A DNA stretch of 64,000 nt from SVTX01 sp964567085 (GTDB lineage Bacteria; Bacillota; Clostridia; Oscillospirales; CAG-272), in the NCBI GenBank assembly GCA_964567085.1, contig CAZMKU010000001.1, positions 1 to 64,000 on the forward strand, read 5' to 3'. The notes under the pieces were generated by a model. That model did not search any database. It saw only the letters and a list, made by a program, of their open reading frames with translations, and was not told the origin of the DNA. The translations under genes were made by a program, and so were the position numbers. Positions 44,501 through 52,000 of this stretch are shown one piece after another. How positions within the stretch are numbered: position 1 is the first letter of the stretch; the number at the start of each line of letters is the position of its first letter.

Positions 44501-47257
44501 TTCCGCATACAAGTAAGAGCCTGTGAAGGAGTGACCCGTTGTAGGAATAATTTCCTTTTCAACGTATTCGCATCCATCGTTTACACAAGTCCAGCCGTTA
44601 TAACCGTCAGCCGTACACGTGGGATCTACGTGAACGTCGGTTTCTTCATTGAAGCTATGACCTGTAGCCTTTGTTGTTTCTGTTATTGTATCACCACAGC
44701 CCTCAACGCTACATACGAGAGTTGTGATACCGTCTTCCGTACATGTAGCCGTCGTGCCTGTAGCAACGTGAGTATGAGCAACCGTGGGAACAACCGTGGA
44801 GGACTGCTCACCACCGCATCTTGTGCACTCGTAGTATTCCGTACCCGTTGCGATACAGCTGGGAATATCCTCGAATACCTTTTCTACGTTATGACCAAGC
44901 GCTTCGATAATAACGTCCGCGCCGATCTGTACGCCGCAACCTTCAGTTGTACAATAGTATCTTCCAATACCCGTCGCCGTGCAACTGGGTTCTACGTCAA
45001 CCTTGTATTCACCTGCGCCGTCATTGGAGTGACCCGTTGCAGCAACAGACTGTGTTCTTATCTGCTTATCACATTCCGTACAGTAGATCACAGCTACGCC
45101 CTCGTTTGTACACGTGGGCTCTGTTGTAGTTACGGGGTCATCTTCTGTATGGCCTACAGCCTGGAGGACTTGAGTTTCAATAACGTGAGTACAATCATCG
45201 TATCCGCATACCCACTGAGCAGAGCCGTCTGCTTCACAGGTAGGATCCTGCTTTGTTGTGGGCTCCTCGAGCTTGAGATGCTCGCGCTTTGTTACAGTAA
45301 TCGTAAGAACGTCGGGATACGTTGTATTGAATTCGGATTCTGTCATCCAGATATCCGTGGGAGTACCGTCAAGAGTATATGCAGAGTATTCTGCAGCAGT
45401 CTTACCGTTGGGAATAACCATGATCACTACTTCGCACTCTGTGCATGTAGCAAATGCCCAGCCGTTTGCAAAGCATGTAGCTGCAGAGGACTTAACGATG
45501 GAGAATGTACCGCAGTGCTTCGTGGAGGCGATCTCACCAACCTCGATGTGATCGTCAACAACCGCGTCGCACCACTTACAAATGGACTTGCGGATTTCGG
45601 GAGACATGCAGTTTGCCTCGCTAACGAGAACTGTTTCTTCCTTAGCTACGCAAGGAACAACGGAAAGCACGGAACCGGGCTTCACGTAATCGCAGCCGTC
45701 AACCTCACAGATGCTGTTAGCCTTGTAGCCAACCGTCTGACACGTGGGAGCGATCTCTTCCGTGTTGTACTGGTGACCTGCAGCGGGAATTTCCTCGGGC
45801 TCAACCACAACGATGCCGCACTCCGTACACTTTGTGCCGGACGTATAACCAACCGTCGTACACGTGGGGAACGTAGCCGCCTGAACACCCTTATGATAAC
45901 CCAAAGCGCTGTGAGCCGCTACCAGCTCAGCGTTGGAAATCGTTTCCTGAGGAACCGTTACCGTGTCACAGTCCACACACTTCTGACCTGCTGTAAGACC
46001 GTCAGCCTTACATGTGGGATCAACCGCGGGAAGAGCAGTAATACCCGTGTGAGCCGTCGCCGCCTCAGACTCCGTTACCGTGTTAGAGCAGAACTTACAG
46101 GTCTTAACCGTAACGATCGTCTCTACGCAATCTTCAATCGTAGAAGCCACGCTGGTGATCTCGTGATCGTGACCCTGCGTCGTGTAAACCGTGTGCTCGC
46201 AGCCTGCGTGCTGGCACTCGGAGATCATATTGTTTTCAACTCCGCAAGCATAGTTGAGAAGTCTTACGGGCGCGGACATATTGTGATCCTCTGTTGCATA
46301 TACAACGTGATCACAGCCATCGTTCTGACAAACGGACTTCATATTGTCCTCAACCGTGCAGCCCATACCTTCGATTCTTACGAACTCGGACATATTGTGA
46401 CCCGTAGCATCAACCACTAGAGTTGTGAGGTCACCGATTCTGCCCGCGTTACCCTGAGTATTAGCTTCGCTGAAGTTGTTGCCGCACATCGTACAAACGT
46501 GATATTCCTGCATACCCGTTTCAAGGCAAGTGGGAGCCACCGCGGGAACTACGTATGTAATGTGCTGACGTGTAGCCTTGATAGTTACGTTTTCCTGAAC
46601 CGCCGTACAAGCAATGCCGGACTCGTGAACAGCCACGCACTTGAACGTAACCTGACCTGCAGCGTTACACTTGGGCGCAACGTAAGTATCGTCGAATACA
46701 GGCTGGTAGTTATGATACGTCTCGTGCCACTCAACGCTTTCAACGTGACCGCAAGCGAGACACTCTCTGCTCATATCAAGGTCTGTACACTGATAGTCAG
46801 TCGTTACAGTCCATTCTGTGAACTTATGACCAAGAGCCGGGAGCGCGAACGCCTCAGAGCCGCCCTCAACTACGTTGCCTTCCGTATCGGCAACAGCGTC
46901 ACAAGCCGCAGACTTGCATACCTTGTAAGCAGCGTTACCTGCTGTTGTACATGTAGGTGCCACCGCGGGAACGTCCTCCCATACGTGGTCGCCTGCCTCG
47001 GGGCCAACGATGGAATCGCTGAGAATATGAACCTCATCGCATCCCTCAACCTGGCACTCGAAGTAAGTATAGCCGTTCTTGCCGTTCACATGGTCAGGTG
47101 CAACCACGTGAGGCTCGCCGCTAAAATCGCATACGTGCGAATCAGAAGCTGTATCGTCGCTTCCTGTCGCGAATGCGGGAACGTAAACAACACTAAGAGT
47201 CATCATCAACGCAAGGATCAATGCGAGAGTTCTCTTAGAAAAAATTATACGTTTCAT
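41561..47257 (-). CDS. Giant secreted CxxC-repeat protein with C-terminal cohesin-like and dockerin domains
   Basis: The 1898-residue protein opens with a signal peptide (about 1-31, MKRIIFSKRTLALILALMMT). About 33 CxxC modules follow over residues 40-1640, each near 40-60 residues with the pattern PTC..xG...xC.xC..........IPA.GH, spaced Cys-Cys-Cys. Some contain extra inserts, and three are part of a ~150-residue super-repeat (TASC.., NICQTGTVGGYIC.., VMTC..). The C terminus has a cohesin-like domain (about 1660-1810) and a dockerin with two calcium loops (DYIKDGAVNGAE and DLDKDGSITVVD, about 1822-1880). Comparable CxxC modules are common in gut Clostridia; their function is unknown, and metal binding or disulphide-locked rods are possible. 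Cohesin/dockerin indicates attachment to a surface complex. It has its own promoter (47349-47377). Confidence 0.8.
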   Translation of the reverse strand: MKRIIFSKRTLALILALMMTLSVVYVPAFATGSDDTASDSHVCDFSGEPHVVAPDHVNGKNGYTYFECQVEGCDEVHILSDSIVGPEAGDHVWEDVPAVAPTCTTAGNAAYKVCKSAACDAVADTEGNVVEGGSEAFALPALGHKFTEWTVTTDYQCTDLDMSRECLACGHVESVEWHETYHNYQPVFDDTYVAPKCNAAGQVTFKCVAVHESGIACTAVQENVTIKATRQHITYVVPAVAPTCLETGMQEYHVCTMCGNNFSEANTQGNAGRIGDLTTLVVDATGHNMSEFVRIEGMGCTVEDNMKSVCQNDGCDHVVYATEDHNMSAPVRLLNYACGVENNMISECQHAGCEHTVYTTQGHDHEITSVASTIEDCVETIVTVKTCKFCSNTVTESEAATAHTGITALPAVDPTCKADGLTAGQKCVDCDTVTVPQETISNAELVAAHSALGYHKGVQAATFPTCTTVGYTSGTKCTECGIVVVEPEEIPAAGHQYNTEEIAPTCQTVGYKANSICEVDGCDYVKPGSVLSVVPCVAKEETVLVSEANCMSPEIRKSICKWCDAVVDDHIEVGEIASTKHCGTFSIVKSSAATCFANGWAFATCTECEVVIMVIPNGKTAAEYSAYTLDGTPTDIWMTESEFNTTYPDVLTITVTKREHLKLEEPTTKQDPTCEADGSAQWVCGYDDCTHVIETQVLQAVGHTEDDPVTTTEPTCTNEGVAVIYCTECDKQIRTQSVAATGHSNDGAGEYKVDVEPSCTATGIGRYYCTTEGCGVQIGADVIIEALGHNVEKVFEDIPSCIATGTEYYECTRCGGEQSSTVVPTVAHTHVATGTTATCTEDGITTLVCSVEGCGDTITETTKATGHSFNEETDVHVDPTCTADGYNGWTCVNDGCEYVEKEIIPTTGHSFTGSYLYAETTASCANLKGVYVKKCDNCDTTDYTEEVEYDITKGHGIIEVTDHQLVYTFAHGEDKNVSTENWTYVEHVSNICQTGTVGGYICEICKAEEVIEEAYADQKVGAEIAASHAYEEDVHVMTCTSEGYTNMVCADCQDTYEVEGSRVAINTALAEAHSFVGYWSATTVASCNTPAGVYVKMCEHCETKAFTDEVTYDTTKGHGTLEVVDNQLVYVSAHGEDKNASVDGTWTYVAHVDNKCVEGTVGGYICLICNTEEVLVAEYADKKVGDTIALAHNYQPVVHEMNCVNAGYTEMICSDCSDDYVVDGSFVEIDSESESSHDLSAGYTSVVTQANCGNVSGVYAKKCADCGKTYTYTVEYDTTKGHGYIAIEDGELVYVAAYTDKNVSTDNWTYVEHVSNICQTGTVGGYVCNICSYTEYIDSTYEGEKIGSDIKASHNMRADAQAPSCESLGIEGWTYHEYCTDCDLGHTPDGTWEVLSCVPCTVVTVKPVAPTCHEAGTAGYTYKACCSTTVEIAEAAAAALIPATNHEGTVVTLQTAPATCTTPSFKYSVCTACNGADTFALEEYIAPLGHNVVENGTGVDATCTTDGKYSDKICDRCGDESTLVEGEVILATGHFNAAGDKFLDTDKCAADVLDNDRHCVVCDKDIDFVHRFDEQITNATCQTSEIHINTCVDCNTQLAMEVVRGPWTEEEHKAAIMGNLVDSVDATPTTYGVDTYKCPHCDETIVVNTPLAGGIEFELDYSVVYPTFDEDGKFTGFTKSDRKETANGTWIAVDVLVYGNKDFHFSQLDVSFSFNNNVVYFGSDMTTGIDNLVIESVVSNEGVVSISAGVPQNSDVAYTFVNTVGEDAEGAVLATVYFMVKDDANVGAASFTFGTKQNVWLVEDADIVDITKFASFDAEALTFTSKVLGDYIKDGAVNGAELLAIKQMINGKLDETYDVVLDLDKDGSITVVDYEILKSLVNVDDVFNSALYEAIAGN
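43283..44316 (-). repeat. Intragenic 978-bp-spaced duplication within the giant CxxC gene
   Basis: A 56-bp stretch at 43283-43338 recurs without change at 44261-44316, exactly 978 bp (326 codons) apart, with similar but diverged sequence beyond. It corresponds to the NICQTGTVGGYIC module. The third, more diverged copy of this module lies between them. It indicates recent in-frame tandem duplication or recombination of the super-repeat. Confidence 0.8.
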
Positions 47258-47348
47258 CCTTATTTTTCCTCCAAAAATAATTTAGTATTTGAGCAAAAAA
47301 GTACAAATAGAGACAATTTGGACATAGTTACCCATACTTATTTGACTC

Positions 47349-47377
47349 ATTATAACATATAAAAATGCCTTTGTCAA
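47349..47377 (-). promoter_or_regulatory. Sigma-A promoter of the giant CxxC protein gene
   Basis: Minus strand TTGACA (47377-47372), 17 bp, TATAAT (47354-47349). Leader about 85 nt before the ATG at 47257, which follows GGAGGAAAAATAAG. Confidence 0.8.
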
Positions 47378-47878
47378 TAGATTTGGAAATTTTTAAGCAA
47401 AAATTTTACTATTTTTTTATTAAAAATTTTCATATGCCGACAAAGGTATTCAACGACGCCTCAAGAGGCGAAAAGAGCCGTTTTTCGCCTCTCCGCCGCC
47501 CCGAAATCAGCGAAACCCTTCATTTTTTAAATATATGCGCGCGCACGTAAAGAATTGACGGGAAGCAGAGGTGTTTTTGAACCGTCCTTGCCCTCGCGAG
47601 CAGCAAAATTTACCCCGAAGCAGCGCTCGATCAAGCCCGCGCGCGAGCTTAATGAAATTTAATCATAAATTAAAGGTTTATTTTTAAACCTATTGTTTAT
47701 ACAATTTCCCCGCTTGATTATTTTTTCAAAAGCAGGTATATTCCCAGAAAAAATCACAAATAATAGCAATACAGACCAAAGCTTGTTCCTTGCAAAAACG
47801 CGCGAGGAGCAGGAAATGCTCTACTGACGGGCCGCGATCGCGGCTCTTACAATAAAACGGAAAAAGGATGTTATATAT
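47378..47878. other. Non-coding region between the giant gene and spoVT
   Basis: I see no gene in these 500 bp. It holds a 10-bp hairpin at 47465-47491 (GAGGCGAAAA/TTTTCGCCTC), a 7-bp hairpin at 47674-47691 (AGGTTTA/TAAACCT), and a 14-bp palindrome GCCGCGATCGCGGC at 47831-47844 just upstream of the spoVT Shine-Dalgarno. A candidate promoter TTGATT-17-TATATT (47714-47742) faces spoVT. No -10 typical of sigma-G was convincing. Confidence 0.5.
47714..47742 (+). promoter_or_regulatory. Possible promoter of spoVT
   Basis: TTGATT (47714-47719), 17 bp, TATATT (47737-47742), 137 bp before the spoVT start. By analogy with Bacillus, spoVT should be under forespore sigma-G; I could not find a matching site here. 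Confidence 0.4.
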
Positions 47879-48424
47879 ATGAAAGCTACAGGAATAGTCA
47901 GAAGGATAGACGATCTCGGACGCGTCGTTATCCCCAAGGAGATCAGAAGAACCATGAGGATCCGCGAGGGCGACCCTCTTGAAATTTTTACAGACCGCGA
48001 CGGAGAAGTAATTTTCAAAAAATACTCACCCATCGGCGAGCTCGGAGCGTTTTCAGCTCAATACGCCGAGACTCTGCACAAGACCTGCGACCTGTCGGTC
48101 ATCATCTGCGACCGCGACAGCGTAGTTGCCTCCGCGGGCGTATCCAAAAAGGAATACAATGATCGCTCGCTCTCGGATGAGCTTGATGCGATAGCGGACG
48201 GCAGAAGCCTATACGTCCACCGCACGGGCGACGAGAGGATACCGCCCCTGCGCGACGGCGGCAGCCACCACGTCAGCTGCGCTATGCCCATCATCTGCGA
48301 GGGCGATATCGTGGGCATCGTGGCGTCGCTCACACAGGGCGGAGCCGACAGAACTCCCGAGGCGGTGGAGACAAAGCTCATTCAGACCGCGGCGAGCTTC
48401 CTCGGCAAGCAGATGGAGAGCTAA
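47879..48424 (+). CDS. spoVT: Stage V sporulation protein T (AbrB-family regulator)
   Basis: The 181-residue protein has the AbrB swapped-hairpin DNA-binding domain MKATGIVRRIDDLGRVVIPK then EIRRTMRIREGDPLEIF (1-50) and a C-terminal GAF-like domain (about 60-178, including DLSVIICDRDSVVASAGV). This arrangement is typical of SpoVT, the forespore transcription factor controlling sigma-G-dependent genes in Bacillus and Clostridia. The length matches the family (about 178). Its presence supports an endospore-forming organism. A weak Shine-Dalgarno (AAAAGGATG) precedes the start. Confidence 0.95.
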   Translation: MKATGIVRRIDDLGRVVIPKEIRRTMRIREGDPLEIFTDRDGEVIFKKYSPIGELGAFSAQYAETLHKTCDLSVIICDRDSVVASAGVSKKEYNDRSLSDELDAIADGRSLYVHRTGDERIPPLRDGGSHHVSCAMPIICEGDIVGIVASLTQGGADRTPEAVETKLIQTAASFLGKQMES

Positions 48425-48507
48425 AGCGCGTGACGTCCCCGTCGGACGGTAACGCGTCGAGTCGGCAAAGCCGACGTATCGGCAGAAAAAGGCAAGGACA
48501 AAAATAA

Positions 48508-48654
48508 ATGCGCGTTATCCTTAAAGGAGAACGCGCTAAAACCAAGGTTGCCATATGGACAGGTGAAGTTATCTTCGATAGTGAAGCTCACTTGGTGAGT
48601 GAGGTTTCGCCTGACGGCGAAGTTATGGGCAAGCTTAACTTCACTTGTGCGTAG
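48508..48654 (+). CDS. Doubtful 48-residue ORF overlapping hairpin array 1
   Basis: An ATG at 48508 preceded by GGCAAGGACAAAAATAA opens a 48-codon frame (MRVILKGERAKTK...) ending TAG at 48652. Its second half is made from the hairpin-linker repeats, and similar arrays in Clostridia give chance frames, so I give it little weight. The first 20 codons lie over a 7-bp hairpin (GCGCGTT/AACGCGC, 48510-48536). Listed because it is the only plausible coding frame in this 600-bp region. Confidence 0.15.
   Translation: MRVILKGERAKTKVAIWTGEVIFDSEAHLVSEVSPDGEVMGKLNFTCA
48563..48645 (+). repeat. Hairpin-array repeat 1 (GTGAAGTT-linked)
   Basis: Short stem-loops are joined by copies of a GTGAAG(TT)-like linker: TATC-TTC-GATA (48570-48580), CTCAC-TTG-GTGAG (48587-48599), TTCGCC-TGAC-GGCGAA (48606-48621). 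The segment is bounded by GTGAAGTT at 48563-48570 and its inverse AACTTCAC at 48638-48645. I recall similar linker-hairpin strings scattered in many Clostridia genomes, but cannot check that here. Confidence 0.6.
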
Positions 48655-48665
48655 CGTATACTAAC

Positions 48666-48722
48666 GGGGGGAGCAAGAGCCTCCCCTGTATAAAGAGAGG
48701 TGGCTCGCATAGCGAGACGGAG
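48666..48722 (+). repeat. Compact hairpin element (GAGCCTCCCC...GCGAGACGGAGG)
   Basis: Three overlapping complementary segments: GGGGGAG/CTCCCC (48666-48686), CCTC/GAGG (48680-48700), CTCGC/GCGAG (48703-48716). Dense pairing with no coding frame. It resembles the AGCCTCCC(C)-TGTATAAAGGGAGGTGGC-type repeats seen in gut Clostridia; the family attribution is from memory and unverified. Confidence 0.5.
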
Positions 48723-48729
48723 GTAATGT

Positions 48730-48855
48730 AGCCTTCGGCAATGATATTGTGCCTACGGCGCGGTGGGCAAACATCACATCATTTTGCGCTGACAGCGCAA
48801 CACATCACTGCGCGCAAGCACAACATCATTATGAGCGAAGCGAATAACATCACTT
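48730..48855 (+). repeat. Hairpin-array repeat 2 (ACATCAC-linked)
   Basis: A second string of small stem-loops alternates with ACATCA(C/T) linkers: GCC-TTC-GGC (48731-48739), TTGCGC/GCGCAA (48784-48800), TGCG-CGCAAGCA (48809-48820), and TTAT-GAGCGAAGCG-AATAA (48829-48846). Linkers recur at 48771-48783, 48801-48808, 48822-48828 and 48846-48852. No gene is present. Confidence 0.6.
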
Positions 48856-48919
48856 CTTTACCATCCGAAAACAAAATATGGTATAACACACTATACCTTG
48901 CAGGGCAAGGAGGTGTGCA

Positions 48920-48954
48920 AAAAGGACGAGAAAAATCTCGTCCTTTTGATTTTA
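48920..48954. terminator. Terminator-like hairpin
   Basis: AAAAGGACGAGA (48920-48931) pairs with TCTCGTCCTTTT (48936-48947), a 12-bp stem with AAAA loop, followed by GATTTTAA. It could end any read-through transcript from spoVT. Confidence 0.65.
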
Positions 48955-48993
48955 ATATAGAACCGCTATATGGTAGGCGCCCAAAGAGCCCCC

Positions 48994-49023
48994 TTCGTGA
49001 TGCTTCGATTGAAGCATCACGAA
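48994..49023. terminator. Perfect 13-bp hairpin 3' of the Big_3 lipoprotein gene
   Basis: TTCGTGATGCTTC (48994-49006), loop GATT, GAAGCATCACGAA (49011-49023), 14 bp past the minus-strand stop at 49038. It lacks a T-tract in either direction, so it may be a mRNA-stabilising or partial terminator structure. Confidence 0.5.
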
Positions 49024-49037
49024 AGAACAGATGACTT

Positions 49038-52000
49038 TTATGACGCGGTATGATAATACTCCATCATAATAGCTGCGCCGCCATAATAAAGCGTAATGTA
49101 ATCTCCCGTGTAGAATGCCTCACCGGGACGTGTGCCGCTCGCATCAACGTAGCATCCTGTTTTACCGTCCGTATATGCCGTGCTACCCGTGCTGGTCTGG
49201 AATACGGGAGCGCCCGAAGCGGCATAAGCGTCAACATAGGGATTCTGGAAGGTCGTTCCCGCATAGTTCTTGTAATGCGATACCATGCCCGTCGTGTTCG
49301 TTTCGCCCACACGCGTAAAGGATGCGTTAGTATACGTGCCATTCAAGCTTGTTCCGTCGCCGCCCATACTTACCATGATCATATTTACGGCTTCGACGCC
49401 TTGTATCTTATCCGTCGAAATAAATCCGTGGGGGCCATTCTGACCATTCTGACCGCTGATAAGCGCGCTCATAGCCTTTATATTAGCCGCAAGCTGAGTC
49501 TGACCAACCGCTACGAACCAAGCCTCCTGACCCGTTACGTAAGTATAGATCTCACTCTTGGTGTCCGCAATTACTCTTACGCCGTTCGTCTTGTTATAAT
49601 TCTCTTGGCAATTAGGAGCCTGCACGAGCATTACGGGGCCGCCGCACTTAGCAAGAAGCGAATCGGTAATATTTACTACCTGATCGGGAATATAGCTCCA
49701 CGTATCTTGATTTTTGCCGCCCATCGTTGACTGCAGCTCATTCTCGCTCCAAAGCAAGAGGTGTCCCTGCCATGCGTTGTAGAACTTGACCTTATTGAGA
49801 TTAAGCGTTGTTCCCGCAAATTCAAGAACCAAGGAGGTCATGAACGCGTCAACGTTAACGTTGGTCATATTACAGGTAAGCTCACCCGTCTTATAGCAGC
49901 AAAGACCTCTCATATGTCTTTCGCTTGCAGTCTGGTCGTTGGAGTTGGGGTCGTTATCTCTTGTTGCAAGATCGTTAACATTAAATACGTACTCATCAAA
50001 GGGGTTCGAGTCACCCGCAAGTCCGCGAGCGTTAATGTCAGCCTCTGCAGCATATGTAAGCCTTACCTTGATAAGCGAAGCAGACGAAAATTCGTCGTCG
50101 TTGCCCGCAATACCCTTGGGAGTTACGCAAGGAAGGTTATAGGAATAGATGCTGAAGTAGTTACCGTAGATCTCAAACTTCTTTTCATCGGGAGTAAGCT
50201 CGCGGTGGAATATGCCGAGATGATCGTAGAGGCCCTGCTGTGTTACGCCGTTATTATCCTGATATGTATAAATATACTCGGAGGGAATATCGCTTGTCGT
50301 AACGTCAAGATTACAGTGAAGAACGACACTTGCAAGAGTCGTAGGTCTTGTTACACCGTACTTCTTGAGGAACTTATCAACAGCCTGAACCTGATTGATC
50401 GCGCCCTCGTCACCGTAGAAGCCGTTCGTACAATCGCGGGCGGTGTTCGTAATAACATTCAATTCCCAAGCGTTGTAAATATTATAGCCGTCAACTACGG
50501 TTACGGTGTGCGACTTCGTTACGCTCGCCTTGTCCACGTAGCTTGTGCTGTCCGCAGGCCAGATCTCAAGTCTGAACGTCTTGCCGATCGCCTTGTCAGT
50601 GAAATCGTAAGAGTTCATCGCGGAATCAAACGCTACCATTTCGGTAAGAGCGCTGCCCGTAAGCTCGGTCTCGGAGCCGTCGCCGTTTACAAGATAAACC
50701 TTGGACGACGTAGCAATATTTTTACCGTCGACGTCAACGATATTATCGTTTTCGTCAAGCTGAATAACGTTAAGATAGAAGTAGTAGGGGTTATCGTCGC
50801 CTACGCGGTATGCGCTGGTGCTGTCCTTGTAGTTCTTCGCATAGCTTTCTCTTGCCACGAGCTCGTCGGGAAGAAGCGTGCCGAAGATAAGACCCGAAAG
50901 CGTTGCCGCCTCCTTAACCTCGATCTCCATGCTTCCTTCCTTGTTAAGATAGGAAACCACAAGAGTTACCTTCTTCGCGGAGGAGGTATCAACCGTACCA
51001 ACCACGAGATTGGGATTATTTCTGTTTACGTAAGTATACGTGCCGTCCTCGTAAGTAACCTTAACGGAGATGTCGGACGTGTCAAGCTTCTTACCTACGG
51101 TAACGATACTCAGGACGCCGCCAACGATCTCAACCTTCTCAACGCCTCTTACGTGGATATTTACACTTGTATCCAAGGTTACGGCGCCATCCGCGAACAC
51201 GAAGGAAATAGCCTTCCAGCCCGAGGTGGTAGTGTCAACATTTTTAGGAGTTACGGTCAGACGGGCATCCGTGAAGGGGATAAGATAAACGGCGCCGTTA
51301 TCATAATATACCGAAAGCTTCATAGTTGAATAGTCAACCACGTCGCCCTGATTTACCAACGCGGGAACCGTGTTATTGAGCGCGGAGATGCGCACCGCAT
51401 TGATAACCGTAAGATCTACAGAAGCCGAGCAGCCCTCGTAGGTAACCGTAAACTTACCGCTCTGAGCGTTCGTCTGCTCCGTCTTAACGGAAACGCCAAC
51501 AAGCCCGCTCGCCTTCTTCTGTTCCTTATCACCGTTGGAATAAGTGATGTTAAGAGTAAGGTTGGAGGAATCGGCGTCGTATCCGTTACGAAGGTCGGTA
51601 TCAACGCTGCCTCCGAGAATCGCAATATTCGTTACTACACGAACGTAGTACGTTGCCGTTGCTTCAACGCCCATGCAGCTGACCGTAAGGGTCTTGTAGC
51701 CCTCCTCGGACGTGTCGTAAGGAAGAACCTGAACGTCGCTGTCGTGCGCTACGCGAAGCTCTTCATTCGTGCCGTCGGAGTAAGCCACGATAACCTTGAG
51801 CTTCGAAAGGTCGAGCTTGCCGCCTCTGTCGGCTATAAGGCCCGAGACGCCGTTCAAAATAAGGTAGGACGCGGGAAGAACGGAAACCTCTACGGTCGCG
51901 CTCTTCGTTATGTCACCGTCAGTATAAGTAACTGTGAGAGTCGTCGCACCCGCAACGCTCGTGTCAAGCGCGGATACCTCGTAATTTGTGATCTTCTCAG

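Noticed and set aside
43661..46420. A 919-codon plus-strand frame opposite the giant CxxC gene
   Set aside because: It is the antisense of a repeat-rich gene with a coherent secreted-protein domain structure; biased codon use on the minus strand opens the reverse frame. No Shine-Dalgarno or domain supports it.
47831..47844. Palindrome GCCGCGATCGCGGC as an attachment site or terminator
   Set aside because: No T-tract, integrase, or second copy nearby; most likely a minor hairpin in the spoVT leader.
48741..49034. A 97-codon plus-strand frame over hairpin array 2
   Set aside because: It spans the repeat hairpins and the terminator at 48920-48947; composition is repeat-derived and no homology pattern is seen.
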